64,000 nt of DNA. Origin: Algibacter marinivivus. GTDB lineage: Bacteria > Bacteroidota > Bacteroidia > Flavobacteriales > Flavobacteriaceae. Shown here piece after piece: positions 53,996 through 63,311 of this stretch. Below the pieces are notes generated by a model that searched no databases, was not told where the DNA came from, and worked only from the letters and a program-made list of their open reading frames with translations. The DNA lies in contig NZ_QFRI01000004.1 in NCBI RefSeq assembly GCF_003143755.1, forward strand, positions 62,001-126,000. The letters run 5' to 3'. How positions within the stretch are numbered: position 1 is the first letter of the stretch; the number at the start of each line of letters is the position of its first letter. A program made the position numbers and the translations under genes.

Positions 53996-54805
53996 TTGAG
54001 CCGCGTATTTATATCAATACTTTTCCTTTTATCTATTTCTATCCATAGCCAAACTATTAATAGAGTTGAGGTTAAAGGTATTTTACTGTCAAATAATAAT
54101 GATGTAGAAGCAGTTACGGTTTTTAATAAATCGTCTAATAAAGGTACAATTACAAATATAGAAGGGGAGTTTAAATTAAAAGTTGCTCAAAACGATGTTG
54201 TTGAGATTTCTGCACTACAATTTCAAACAGTTAACATTACAATTGATGTCGATATTATTGAGTCTAAACAATTGAAGATTCAGTTAATAGAAGAAGTCAA
54301 TAAACTTGATGCTGTTACGCTTTCATCTGGTTTAACGGGTAATATTGAAACAGATATTTCTCAAGTTAAAACTGTAAAACCTATGACAATTGATATGGGT
54401 AATATGAATGTTGATTTTGAATATAATGATGATAAAGCATATGATAATTCAGTTGTTCAAAATCATTTTAAATCCATAATAAACCCTAATGCACGTCAAT
54501 ATTTACCTGATGTACTTAAAATAGTTGGGTTGCTAACTAAGTCAAAAAAGAAAATTAAGGTGAAAAAGGATGTTTTTGTAGGTTATAAATATGAAAAGCC
54601 AAAAGATTTATTTAGTGTTTATTCTTCAAATGATATACAAGAACAATTCAATATTCCTGAGGGTAAATTTCAGGCTTTTATTGCATTTATAGAAAATAAG
54701 GGCATTGCTCTAGAGCTTTTAGAGCCTGAAAATAAGATTCATCTTATTGAGTTTTTAGTAAAACAACGTAATCAGTTTTTAAAACTTGAGGATGAAAAAA
54801 AATAA
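53996..54805 (+). CDS. CarboxypepD_reg-like domain protein 2 of 3 (TTG start)
   Basis: 269 residues. The start is a TTG at 53996; no ATG is available in frame before the signal peptide (SRVFISILFLLSISIHSQ). The sandwich domain is closely similar to protein 1: NKSSNKGTITNIEGEFKLKV and LKIQLIEEVNKLDAVTL. Overlaps the next gene by 14 bp. A 94-bp gap to protein 1 holds no terminator. Confidence 0.8.
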   Translation: MSRVFISILFLLSISIHSQTINRVEVKGILLSNNNDVEAVTVFNKSSNKGTITNIEGEFKLKVAQNDVVEISALQFQTVNITIDVDIIESKQLKIQLIEEVNKLDAVTLSSGLTGNIETDISQVKTVKPMTIDMGNMNVDFEYNDDKAYDNSVVQNHFKSIINPNARQYLPDVLKIVGLLTKSKKKIKVKKDVFVGYKYEKPKDLFSVYSSNDIQEQFNIPEGKFQAFIAFIENKGIALELLEPENKIHLIEFLVKQRNQFLKLEDEKK

Positions 54806-55592
54806 ATGGGTTTTGATACTTTTTATGCTTATTGGGGGGCATTGTGTTTTTTCTCAATCCATTGAAATATTTGGAAAGGTGTTAAGTAAAAACAATCTTG
54901 AGAACATTCATGTAATAAATAAAACAGCTCAAGTTTTTACCATAACGGATATAAATGGACATTTTAAGATTACTGCAAAATTAAATGATACCTTAAAGGT
55001 CTCATCTGTTCAACATAAAACAAAAGAAATTCTTATTTCTAAAGAAATTATTACTGCTAAAGCTGTATCTGTAATTTTGGAAGCGCAAATTAATGAGTTA
55101 GATGAAGTTATTGTTGGTAAAGTTTTATCAGGCGATTTGTTATCTGATATCAAAAATGTAGAAGGAACTCCTCCAATTAATTTTTATGATGTTGGAATTC
55201 CTGGATATACAGGTAAGCCCGCCACACAAAGTGAACGCCGTTTAAGTGAAGCAGGAGAGTTTAGACCTAAAATGCTTCTAGGAGCTTTAACTGGTGGTAT
55301 TCCATTAAACCCTATTTTGAACGGTATTAGCGGTAGAACAAAAATGCTTAAAAACAGGGTTAAAATTGAAGAAAAAGAAGCATTAATGCAAAGTGTTAAA
55401 TCAAAATTAGCAAAAGATTTTTTTGCTTCTAACCCTTTGGAAGATCATTTAAAAATGGATTTTTTCTATTTCTGTGCTGATGACAAAAACTTTATAAAGC
55501 ATTGTAAAAATCAAACGGATTTTAAAATCTTAATTTTTTTAAGAATGAAGTACAAACAATATCTTGAAAACCTTAATTCAACAAAAAAATAA
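54792..55592 (+). CDS. CarboxypepD_reg-like domain protein 3 of 3
   Basis: 266 residues from the ATG at 54792 (MKKNKWVLILFMLIGGHCVFS). Sandwich domain with NIHVINKTAQVFTITDINGH and LEAQINELDEVIVGKVLSG. More diverged from proteins 1 and 2; the C-terminal half has its own sequence (FYDVGIPGYTG, SERRLSEAGEF). Translationally coupled to protein 2 by overlap. Confidence 0.8.
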   Translation: MKKNKWVLILFMLIGGHCVFSQSIEIFGKVLSKNNLENIHVINKTAQVFTITDINGHFKITAKLNDTLKVSSVQHKTKEILISKEIITAKAVSVILEAQINELDEVIVGKVLSGDLLSDIKNVEGTPPINFYDVGIPGYTGKPATQSERRLSEAGEFRPKMLLGALTGGIPLNPILNGISGRTKMLKNRVKIEEKEALMQSVKSKLAKDFFASNPLEDHLKMDFFYFCADDKNFIKHCKNQTDFKILIFLRMKYKQYLENLNSTKK

Positions 55593-55652
55593 TCATTTTG
55601 GAATGCTTTTTGAAAATGAAAAAAGTATTTTAGTAATCTTTAAATTAAAACT

Positions 55653-56156
55653 ATGAAGCTTTCAAAAGTTTTTTTATTACTTCTTATTTTACCATTATTT
55701 GCATTTACTGTAATGCATAAGTATTACATAAGTGTTACCCAAATAAATTACATTGAAGATAAACAGTCTGTTCAAATTACTTCTAGATTCTTTATTGACG
55801 ATTTTGAGAATGCGTTAAAAGAAAATTATGATGAAAGTATTGTACTTGCGGAAAAAGATGAGGCTGAGAGGTTTGATTCTTATATCAACAAATATCTTAA
55901 AAAGAGAATAGAGTTAATCATTAACGACAAAAGCGTTTCTTTCAATTTTATTGGTAAAGAATATGATGGAGATATAATAAGATGTTATCTAGAAGTTGAA
56001 AATGTGAAAAGTATTGAATCTTTTTCTATAACAAACAGTGTTTTATTTGATTTACAAAGCGATCAGCAGAATATTGTAAAAATGAATATAAATTCAAAAA
56101 ATAAAAGTTTTATTCTAACATATGATAATCCTAATGCTTTGTTAAAATTTAATTAA
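55653..56156 (+). CDS. DUF6702-like exported protein
   Basis: 167 residues. N-terminal signal or anchor (MKLSKVFLLLLILPLFAF), then HKYYISVTQINYIEDKQSVQITSRFFIDDFENAL and a beta-rich end. Members of this group commonly precede M1 metallopeptidases in flavobacteria; role unknown. 60 bp after protein 3 and 110 bp before the first M1 gene. Confidence 0.75.
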   Translation: MKLSKVFLLLLILPLFAFTVMHKYYISVTQINYIEDKQSVQITSRFFIDDFENALKENYDESIVLAEKDEAERFDSYINKYLKKRIELIINDKSVSFNFIGKEYDGDIIRCYLEVENVKSIESFSITNSVLFDLQSDQQNIVKMNINSKNKSFILTYDNPNALLKFN

Positions 56157-56266
56157 AATAAAGCATACTGAATGCGAAATTTAGTATTTTCGATGACATT
56201 TTATAACAATCTTCTAAAGAAAATTACTAAAAACACTTTTTTTTCTAAAATCAAATAACTAAAACT

Positions 56267-58525
56267 ATGAAAAAACACACTTATCTATTCTTATCATTAG
56301 TATTCCTTTTTTCTGGAGTTTTTGCTCAAGAGCAAACTAAAGAAAAACAACAGGGACATACAGACCAAAACAAGTTTAGACAAATGAAAGACGTTCTAGC
56401 AACACCAAATGAAACTAGAACAGCTTCAGGTGCTCCAGGACATGCATATACCCAACAAAAGGTTGATTATGTAATGAATCTTCGATTAGACGAAAATAAA
56501 AGTCAAATTTTTGGTGATGAGAAAATCACATATCATAATAATTCGAGAGATCATTTAGAATATTTATGGGTCCAGTTAGATCAAAATATGCGAGCAAGAG
56601 ATTCTAAAACTCCAGACGCTAACTCAGAGAGTTTTAATGCGGCATTTAATGGTCCCCAAACATTTGCTAAAAATAATTTGAAGAAGAGATTTGATGGTGG
56701 TTTTAATATAGAATATGTTAAAAATGAAGATGGTTCAGATTTATCATATATGGTAAACAGAACTATGATGAGAATTAATTTGCCTAAGCCATTAGCTCCA
56801 GGAGAAGTTTTTAAATTTCAAATAAAATGGTGGTACAATGTTAATAACCATATTATTGAAGGAGGAAGATCAGGCTATGAAGCTTTTCCTGATGGAAATA
56901 ATACTTATGTAATAGCACAGTTTTATCCAAGAATGTGTGTGTATGATAATGTTGAAGGTTGGCAAAACATGCAATTTTGGGGAAGAAGTGAATTTGCTTT
57001 AGAGTTTGGAGATTTTGATGTTAAAATTACAGTGCCTGCAGACCACATGTTAGAAGCTACAGGCGTTTTGCAAAACAGAAAAGAGTGTTTTTCAAAAGAA
57101 CAAATGAAACGTTACAACAAAGCCACTAAAACTTTTGATAACCCAGTATTTATTATAACTCAGGAAGAAGCGGAAAAAGCAGAAACAGAGAGAAGTACAA
57201 AACAAAAAACTTGGCACTTTAAAGCTGAAAACGTAAGAGATTATGCTTTTGCTACATCAAGAAAGTTTATTTATGATGCTATGGCTGTTGATATAAATGG
57301 AAGATCTGTTATGGCAATTTCTTTATACTCTAAAGAAGGAAATCCGTTATGGGAAGAACATTCTACAAGAGTTGTAGCAAATACATTAGAGGAGTATTCT
57401 AAATTAACTTTTGATTACCCTTATAACAAAGCTATCTCTGTGCATGCACAAATGGGAATGGAATATCCAATGATATGTTTTAACTATGGACGTCCGCAAC
57501 CAGATGGAACATACTCTGAGAGGTTAAAAAGAGGTATGATTGGAGTTATTACTCATGAAGTAGGTCATAACTTTTTTCCAATGATTGTAAATAGTGATGA
57601 GCGTCAATGGACTTGGATGGACGAAGGTTTAAATTCATTTGTTGAAACATTAGCAGAGTTAGATTATGATCCTAATTTCATTACAGGAAATCTACCAAAA
57701 GATATTGTTCCATATATGGGAGGTGATCAAAGTAACATATCACCTATAATGTCTCAAGGTGATTATGTCTATCAGTTTGGACCAAATGCATATACAAAGC
57801 CAGCAGCAGCATTGTACTTATTAAGACAAACCATTATGGGTCCAGAGTTATTTGATTATGCGTTTAGAACCTATTCTCAAAGATGGATGTTTAAACACCC
57901 AACACCTGCAGACTTTTTTAGAACTATGGAAGATGCATCAGCAATGGATTTAGATTGGTTCTGGAGAGGATGGTTTTACACTACAGATTATACAGATATA
58001 GGTGTAAAAGGTGTTAAGCAGTATTACTTAACAGATCAACCTACAGAAGCAGCTAAAGAAACTGCAAAAAGGTATAATATGAACCTTGATGATTATAAAG
58101 ATAGGTTAGTATATTATGCAGAGGTAGAAGAAGGTGTTGAGCCAACAAATGCAAAAAAGGCTTCTGATTTTAAATTTTTGAATGATTTTCTTGAAAACTT
58201 ACCTGAAGACATGAAATCTCAGGTAAAAGAAGCTCCAAACTATTTTTACGAAGTAACTTTTGAAAAACCAGGAGGATTAGTAATGCCAATTATCTTAGAG
58301 ATTACTTATGAAGATGGTACAAAAGAAAGAAAAACATTCCCAGCTCAAATATGGAGATATAATGATAATGAAGTGAGCAAGGTGTTTAGAACAGATAAAG
58401 CTATTACAGGATTAATGGTTGATCCGGATTTGGAAACTGCCGATGTTGATACTTCAAATAACTCATGGCCTAAGAAAGTTGAAGCTAATAAGTTTGATGA
58501 GTTTAAACAAAAAGTTAAGGGCTAA
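56267..58525 (+). CDS. Exported M1 family metallopeptidase 1
   Basis: 752 residues. Signal peptide ending SGVFAQE. Zinc site HEVGHN (His430, Glu431, His434) with Glu453 in WMDEGLN as third ligand. The substrate-end motif is GMEYP, where aminopeptidase N has GAMEN, so a changed specificity or no aminopeptidase activity is possible. KWWYNVNNHIIEGGRSGYE lies early. Ends with a beta domain containing PDLETADVDTSNNSWPKK, shared with the next gene. Confidence 0.92.
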   Translation: MKKHTYLFLSLVFLFSGVFAQEQTKEKQQGHTDQNKFRQMKDVLATPNETRTASGAPGHAYTQQKVDYVMNLRLDENKSQIFGDEKITYHNNSRDHLEYLWVQLDQNMRARDSKTPDANSESFNAAFNGPQTFAKNNLKKRFDGGFNIEYVKNEDGSDLSYMVNRTMMRINLPKPLAPGEVFKFQIKWWYNVNNHIIEGGRSGYEAFPDGNNTYVIAQFYPRMCVYDNVEGWQNMQFWGRSEFALEFGDFDVKITVPADHMLEATGVLQNRKECFSKEQMKRYNKATKTFDNPVFIITQEEAEKAETERSTKQKTWHFKAENVRDYAFATSRKFIYDAMAVDINGRSVMAISLYSKEGNPLWEEHSTRVVANTLEEYSKLTFDYPYNKAISVHAQMGMEYPMICFNYGRPQPDGTYSERLKRGMIGVITHEVGHNFFPMIVNSDERQWTWMDEGLNSFVETLAELDYDPNFITGNLPKDIVPYMGGDQSNISPIMSQGDYVYQFGPNAYTKPAAALYLLRQTIMGPELFDYAFRTYSQRWMFKHPTPADFFRTMEDASAMDLDWFWRGWFYTTDYTDIGVKGVKQYYLTDQPTEAAKETAKRYNMNLDDYKDRLVYYAEVEEGVEPTNAKKASDFKFLNDFLENLPEDMKSQVKEAPNYFYEVTFEKPGGLVMPIILEITYEDGTKERKTFPAQIWRYNDNEVSKVFRTDKAITGLMVDPDLETADVDTSNNSWPKKVEANKFDEFKQKVKG

Positions 58526-58559
58526 TCTAATATAGTAATCATAATAACTTAAATTAAGA

Positions 58560-60854
58560 ATGACTAAAATTGCATATTACATCATTATAGTGTTTTTTGT
58601 TTCTGCCACTGGTATAGCTCAAAATACTCAAAGTGCAGAAGGCAAACAAGGGCATGTTAATAATAACAAATTCAAACAATTATATGACGAATTTGCTACG
58701 CCTAATATGTTTAGAACTGGTTCAGGAGCTCCAGGACCAGAATACTATCAGCAGCAAGCAGATTATAAAATGGATTTAGAGATTGATGATGTAAATGCTA
58801 GATTATCTGGTTTTGAAACTATAACGTATACTAATAATTCACCAGATGATTTAAAATATCTTTGGGTTCAATTAGATCAAAACATGCGTGCAAAGGACTC
58901 TAAAACACCACTTATTCAAGGTAGTGGGTTTAGAGAAGCAACTACAGCTTCTAGGTTTACTAAAGCTTATCTTGATGAGCCTTTCGATGGAGGATTTAAT
59001 ATTGAAAGTGTTACTCATGTTAACGGCGATGCCTTAGAGCATATGATTTATAGAACCATGATGCGTGTTGAATTGCCCAAAATTTTAAAAAGTGGAGAGC
59101 AATTCTCATTTTCTATAAAATGGTGGTATAACATTAATGATCATGTAAAAGATGGTGGACGCTCTGGATATGAATATTTTGAAGAAAACGACAACAGAAT
59201 TTATGTAATGGCTCAATTCTATCCTAGGATGGCTGTTTATAATGATGTTGAAGGATGGCAAAATTCTCAATTTTGGGGTCGAGATGAATTTGCATTACCC
59301 TTTGGGAATTTTGATGTAAATATAACAGTACCTGCTGATCATATATTAGACGGGACTGGAGTGTTAGTTAATAGAAAAGAAGTATTCACTAAAGATATGA
59401 TGAAACGCTTCGAAAAAGCAAAAAAATCATATAAAGAGCCTGTTTTAATTGTAACACAAGCTGAAGCTGAAGCTACAGAAAAAACCAAAAGCAATAAGAA
59501 AAAGACATGGAAACTCTCTGCTAAAAATGTTCGTGATTTTGGATTTGCAACTTCAAGAAAGTTTATTTGGGATATGATGGCTGTTAAAATAGGCAATAAA
59601 GATGTTATGGCTGTTTCGTTATATTCTAAAGAAGGAAATCCACTTTGGGGAGATTGGTCTACTAAAACAGTAGCTAGTACTCTAAGGTCGTATTCTAGAA
59701 TGACTTTTGATTATCCATATCATAAAGCCATATCAGTTCATGCTCCTATGGGAATGGAATATCCTATGATTTGTTATAATTTTGGGAGACCTGATAAAGA
59801 TGGGAACTACAGTGATCGTATACGATATGGTATGATGGGTGTAATAATTCATGAAGTTGGGCATAATTTCTTCCCAATGATTGTAAATAGTGATGAGCGT
59901 CAATGGACTTGGATGGATGAAGGACTTAACACATTTGTTCAATATGTAGCTCAACAAGATTTTAGTGAGTGGTATCCAGATGCACTTGCACCTGGAGATA
60001 CAGAGTTTCCTCATAGACGTGGGCCAGCAGCGAAAATTGTCCCTTATATGGGCGGTAATCAAGATTTTATAGCTCCAATAATGACAAAAGGCTTGAATAC
60101 TTATCAGTTTGGTAATAATGCTTACGGTAAACCTGCAACTGCCTTGAATATATTAAGAGAAACTGTTATGGGGCGTGATTTATTCGATTATGCTTTTAGA
60201 GAATATGCTCAAAGATGGATGTTTAAACACCCAACACCTGAAGACTTTTTCAGAACTATGGAAGATGCATCATCTTTTGACTTAGATTGGTATTGGAGAG
60301 GTTGGTTTTATACTACAGATTGGGTAGATATAGCCGTTAAAGATGTTAAGAAATACTATTTATCATCTAAACCTAATGCTTACGGAAAAAGGATAGCAAA
60401 TAGATTTAATCTAGATCCTAATAAATTAGTTTATATTGTAGAAGAAGGTAGTGAAGATTTTGAAGAAAGTATGCGAGACAAATCTCCACTTGATGGTTCT
60501 CCAACTTTAAAAGAATATTTAATGGATAATTTTACGCCAGAACAGCGTAAGAAAATAAAAGATCCTAAATATTTTTATAGTATAACCTTTGCTAAACCAG
60601 GAGGATTAGTAATGCCAATTATTGTTGAGTATACATATGCAGATGGAACTAAGAAAAGAGAAAAATACCCTGCTCAGATATGGCGACTAAATGATAAAGA
60701 GATTAGTAGAACAATTGCTTCGGAAAAAGAAATTGTAAATATTATTATTGATCCAGATTTAGAAACTGCTGATGTTGATACTTCAAATAATTCTTGGCCT
60801 AAGAAAACAGAAGGAAATAATTTCGACAAGTTTAAAGAAAAAGTAAAAGGGTAA
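58560..60854 (+). CDS. Exported M1 family metallopeptidase 2, tandem paralogue
   Basis: 764 residues. Signal peptide ending TGIAQNT. Zinc site HEVGHN (His431, Glu432, His435) and Glu454 in WMDEGLN; GMEYP as in its neighbour. Very similar to protease 1 throughout, but with an extra loop after the active site (EWYPDALAPGDTEFPHRRGP, about residues 465-485). 34 bp after the first copy, so cotranscribed. A tandem duplication that has kept both active sites. Confidence 0.92.
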   Translation: MTKIAYYIIIVFFVSATGIAQNTQSAEGKQGHVNNNKFKQLYDEFATPNMFRTGSGAPGPEYYQQQADYKMDLEIDDVNARLSGFETITYTNNSPDDLKYLWVQLDQNMRAKDSKTPLIQGSGFREATTASRFTKAYLDEPFDGGFNIESVTHVNGDALEHMIYRTMMRVELPKILKSGEQFSFSIKWWYNINDHVKDGGRSGYEYFEENDNRIYVMAQFYPRMAVYNDVEGWQNSQFWGRDEFALPFGNFDVNITVPADHILDGTGVLVNRKEVFTKDMMKRFEKAKKSYKEPVLIVTQAEAEATEKTKSNKKKTWKLSAKNVRDFGFATSRKFIWDMMAVKIGNKDVMAVSLYSKEGNPLWGDWSTKTVASTLRSYSRMTFDYPYHKAISVHAPMGMEYPMICYNFGRPDKDGNYSDRIRYGMMGVIIHEVGHNFFPMIVNSDERQWTWMDEGLNTFVQYVAQQDFSEWYPDALAPGDTEFPHRRGPAAKIVPYMGGNQDFIAPIMTKGLNTYQFGNNAYGKPATALNILRETVMGRDLFDYAFREYAQRWMFKHPTPEDFFRTMEDASSFDLDWYWRGWFYTTDWVDIAVKDVKKYYLSSKPNAYGKRIANRFNLDPNKLVYIVEEGSEDFEESMRDKSPLDGSPTLKEYLMDNFTPEQRKKIKDPKYFYSITFAKPGGLVMPIIVEYTYADGTKKREKYPAQIWRLNDKEISRTIASEKEIVNIIIDPDLETADVDTSNNSWPKKTEGNNFDKFKEKVKG

Positions 60855-60873
60855 TATCAAATCTTAATATTTT

Positions 60874-60904
60874 AAAAAAGCCGATTGAATAAATCGGCTT
60901 TTTT
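60874..60904 (+). terminator. Terminator of the M1 protease operon
   Basis: Stem AAAAAAGCCGATT with AATCGGCTTTTTT, 20 bp past the second M1 gene. Confidence 0.85.
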
Positions 60905-60943
60905 ATTACAATAATTTTAAATGGTTTAATAAAAACAACTCAC

Positions 60944-60951
60944 TATATTTG
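60944..60951 (+). promoter_or_regulatory. -7 element of tatA, adjacent to its start codon
   Basis: TATATTTG matches TAnnTTTG and ends 4 bp before the GTG start of tatA, predicting a leaderless or near-leaderless mRNA. Confidence 0.5.
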
Positions 60952-60955
60952 TACT

Positions 60956-61243
60956 GTGATTCAGCAAGCAACATTTTTATTTATAAGTGGCGCAGAAATA
61001 GCATTCATTCTATTTATTGCTATTATGGTTTTTGGAGCCGATAAACTGCCAGAAATTGCTCGTGGTTTAGGGAAAGGTATGCGCACTCTTAAAGATGCTA
61101 CCAATGATATAAAGCACGAAATCACTAAAACTGCTGAAAATAATGGTATAGATACCAGTATCACTAAAGATGTTAAAAAAGAATTAGATAAAGTAAAAGA
61201 TGATATTGAAGATTTTACTGGTTCTGTAAAGCGTAAATTTTAA
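60956..61243 (+). CDS. tatA: Twin-arginine translocase subunit TatA/TatE
   Basis: 95 residues with a GTG start at 60956; no ATG precedes the membrane helix. Helix AEIAFILFIAIMVFGADKLPEIARGLGKG has the FG hinge and the amphipathic helix after it, then a charged tail rich in Asp and Lys. It forms the pore that exports folded Tat substrates. tatC is not in the window. Four-base overlap tail to tail with the O-methyltransferase. Confidence 0.92.
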   Translation: MIQQATFLFISGAEIAFILFIAIMVFGADKLPEIARGLGKGMRTLKDATNDIKHEITKTAENNGIDTSITKDVKKELDKVKDDIEDFTGSVKRKF

Positions 61244-61884
61244 ATTTTCCTACTAATTGTTAACCCATCTCTTATGGGAAAAATTACGGTTTCAACGCGG
61301 TTATCTTCTTTTAAAAGTTTATTGTATTCAATTAAAGCAGGAGTGGATATGTCTTCTTTTTTAAAAGTTTTATCTAAAACTTTTCCACTCCATAAAACAT
61401 TATCAGATAAAATAATACCACCAGAGTTTAGTTTGTTAATAATCACATTGAAGTAATTCGAGTAATTATCTTTATCGGCATCAATAAACACCAAATCAAA
61501 AGTAGTATCAAGAGTTGGAATAATATCTAGAGCATTGCCTAAATGCTGATAAATTTGTTTACCATAACCAGATTTATCAAAATATTTACGCTGAAAATCT
61601 AAAAGTTCCTCATTAACATCAATAGTGTGTAAAACTCCATCTTTTTGCATACCTTCAACTAAACACAAAGCGGAGTAGCCAGTGTAAGTACCAATTTCTA
61701 ATATGTTTTTTGGATTAACAAGCTTAGAAATCATACTTAAAACCCTACCTTGATAATGCCCACTGAGCATCCTCGGTTGTAAAATTTTTTGATACGTTTC
61801 TCTATTTAGCTGTTGTAGTAACTCAGGCTCATTTTCTGAATGAGAAACTACATAATCATCTAAGTCTTCAGGTATAAAATGCAA
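61240..61884 (-). CDS. O-methyltransferase (caffeoyl-CoA/catechol type)
   Basis: 214 residues, SAM-dependent class I. Motif I LEIGTYTGYSALCL, then VHTIDVNEELLDFQRKYF-like LHTIDVNEELLD, and DLVFIDADKDNYSNYFNVI with the metal-binding aspartates and the asparagine. IILSDNVLWSGKVLD follows. Substrate not predictable; a catechol or related ring is likely. A 14-bp gap separates it from the small membrane protein upstream. Confidence 0.9.
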   Translation of the reverse strand: MHFIPEDLDDYVVSHSENEPELLQQLNRETYQKILQPRMLSGHYQGRVLSMISKLVNPKNILEIGTYTGYSALCLVEGMQKDGVLHTIDVNEELLDFQRKYFDKSGYGKQIYQHLGNALDIIPTLDTTFDLVFIDADKDNYSNYFNVIINKLNSGGIILSDNVLWSGKVLDKTFKKEDISTPALIEYNKLLKEDNRVETVIFPIRDGLTISRKI

Positions 61885-61898
61885 ATTCTAAGGTGTTA

Positions 61899-62096
61899 TT
61901 ATTCGCTTTCGGGTTCAGCTTTACTTCCCATAAAAAATAAAATAGCTCCAACTACAACAAGTCCAATTTTAATAATCCAAGCAGTAGTATCTCCCCAAGA
62001 ATATATCCACATAAGTAATGATGGTACTCTATCGAAGAAATTTAAGACAATAGCTAAAACACCAAATATTGCCATGTAAGAACCTATTTTTTTCAT
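61899..62096 (-). CDS. Small two-span membrane protein
   Basis: 65 residues: MKKIGSYMAIFGVLAIVLNFF and AWIIKIGLVVVGAILFFMG are two hydrophobic segments joined by VPSLLMWIYSWGDT; the acidic end is SKAEPESE. No family recognised. It sits between the O-methyltransferase and ACMSD-like genes on the same strand. The overlapping plus-strand frame has no such pattern. Confidence 0.65.
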   Translation of the reverse strand: MKKIGSYMAIFGVLAIVLNFFDRVPSLLMWIYSWGDTTAWIIKIGLVVVGAILFFMGSKAEPESE

Positions 62097-62144
62097 GATT
62101 TTATAGTTTGATTAGTGGTTAAATATAAACAATAAAAATGTAGG

Positions 62145-63233
62145 CTAAGAGTTTTTAGTAATTCTATTTACTAATTTTTGTTTTGCAGTATCATCATCAC
62201 CACATAACCATTGAATAACATTGTTTTCCCAAATATCATCATATTCTTTTTCATTTATAATATCACGTTCAATAGCCAAATCCAATAATTTTCCTGGGTA
62301 AGAAGACTGTGGCTTACTTTCCATTTCACCTAAAGGATAAGGATCATCAAGCCCCATGATAACTTGTTTAGAACCATGATTTCTAATTAATAATTCCAAC
62401 CCACCAGTATCATGCACCAAGGTGTCAAAGAAGATGTTTTTATGCCCTACAGCTTTTCTAGGGTGGTGTTTGCCTTCAAATAAATCAGGCCTACCATCAA
62501 AACCTTGTATACGTCTTCCTAAGTTAATTTGTGCTAATTGACCACCATGTGCAAAACAGGTTCGCATATTTGGATATTTATCTTGATAACCATTTAAGGT
62601 TAAAAAATGATAAGCATCACCACATTGCGCTAACATCCATATTAAATGAAAACGCCATGATGTGTTTTCTAATTTTATGAACTTCTCTCCGTCATAGGGA
62701 TGAATTTCAACTGCCAAATTATACTTATCCGCCAATTCAAAAATAGGCTCGTTTTCTTCATCAAAAATACAACGCCATGTGCCAATAGTATCCATATAAT
62801 GCGTTGGTAAACAAAGTAATTGCATACCATGAGTTTCAACACAACGCTCAATTTCCCAACAAGCACTTCTAATAAAAGCAGGATGCACCACAAACCCGCA
62901 TGTAAATTTACTAGGGTTGTCATGTTGTACTTTGGCATTAAAATCATTTTGAAAACGCAGTGCTTTCTTCATTTCTTCAACACGCAATCCGTTTCCGTAA
63001 AGTTGAGATAAATTCAAAACAACCGCATGATCAAGTTTATTACGTTCCATCCATTCCAGTTTTTCATCTAAGAAAAAACTAGAATCAGTAACAGGGCGTT
63101 TCCAGCCTTTTTGAAGCATGAATTTTCGGTCTTTATCCACCCAAAAAATACCTTTTTCACGCATGAATTCAGGAATTTCTTCTGGGTAAGGAAGTAAGTG
63201 TGAATGACCGTTAATTCTAAGTTTGCGTTTCAT
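62145..63233 (-). CDS. Amidohydrolase, 2-amino-3-carboxymuconate-6-semialdehyde decarboxylase-like
   Basis: 362 residues of the ACMSD group. Metal site HSH near the N-terminus (RINGHSHLLP), the third His in LCLPTHYMDTIGTW, and His and Asp in the C-terminal part (CFAHGGQL, MGLDDPYPLGEM). Length is near 340-360 as for ACMSD. It follows the 3-hydroxyanthranilate dioxygenase gene in one direction; together they process the kynurenine-branch product ACMS, so tryptophan degradation is the likely role. Gene name nbaD is used in some bacteria. Confidence 0.85.
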   Translation of the reverse strand: MKRKLRINGHSHLLPYPEEIPEFMREKGIFWVDKDRKFMLQKGWKRPVTDSSFFLDEKLEWMERNKLDHAVVLNLSQLYGNGLRVEEMKKALRFQNDFNAKVQHDNPSKFTCGFVVHPAFIRSACWEIERCVETHGMQLLCLPTHYMDTIGTWRCIFDEENEPIFELADKYNLAVEIHPYDGEKFIKLENTSWRFHLIWMLAQCGDAYHFLTLNGYQDKYPNMRTCFAHGGQLAQINLGRRIQGFDGRPDLFEGKHHPRKAVGHKNIFFDTLVHDTGGLELLIRNHGSKQVIMGLDDPYPLGEMESKPQSSYPGKLLDLAIERDIINEKEYDDIWENNVIQWLCGDDDTAKQKLVNRITKNS

Positions 63234-63311
63234 GTTGAGGTCCTGAGAGGTCAGGAATCTTTAAGTTGTATTATTAGTTATCCTAAATTTATTTCAGGAT
63301 ATCATCATTAA

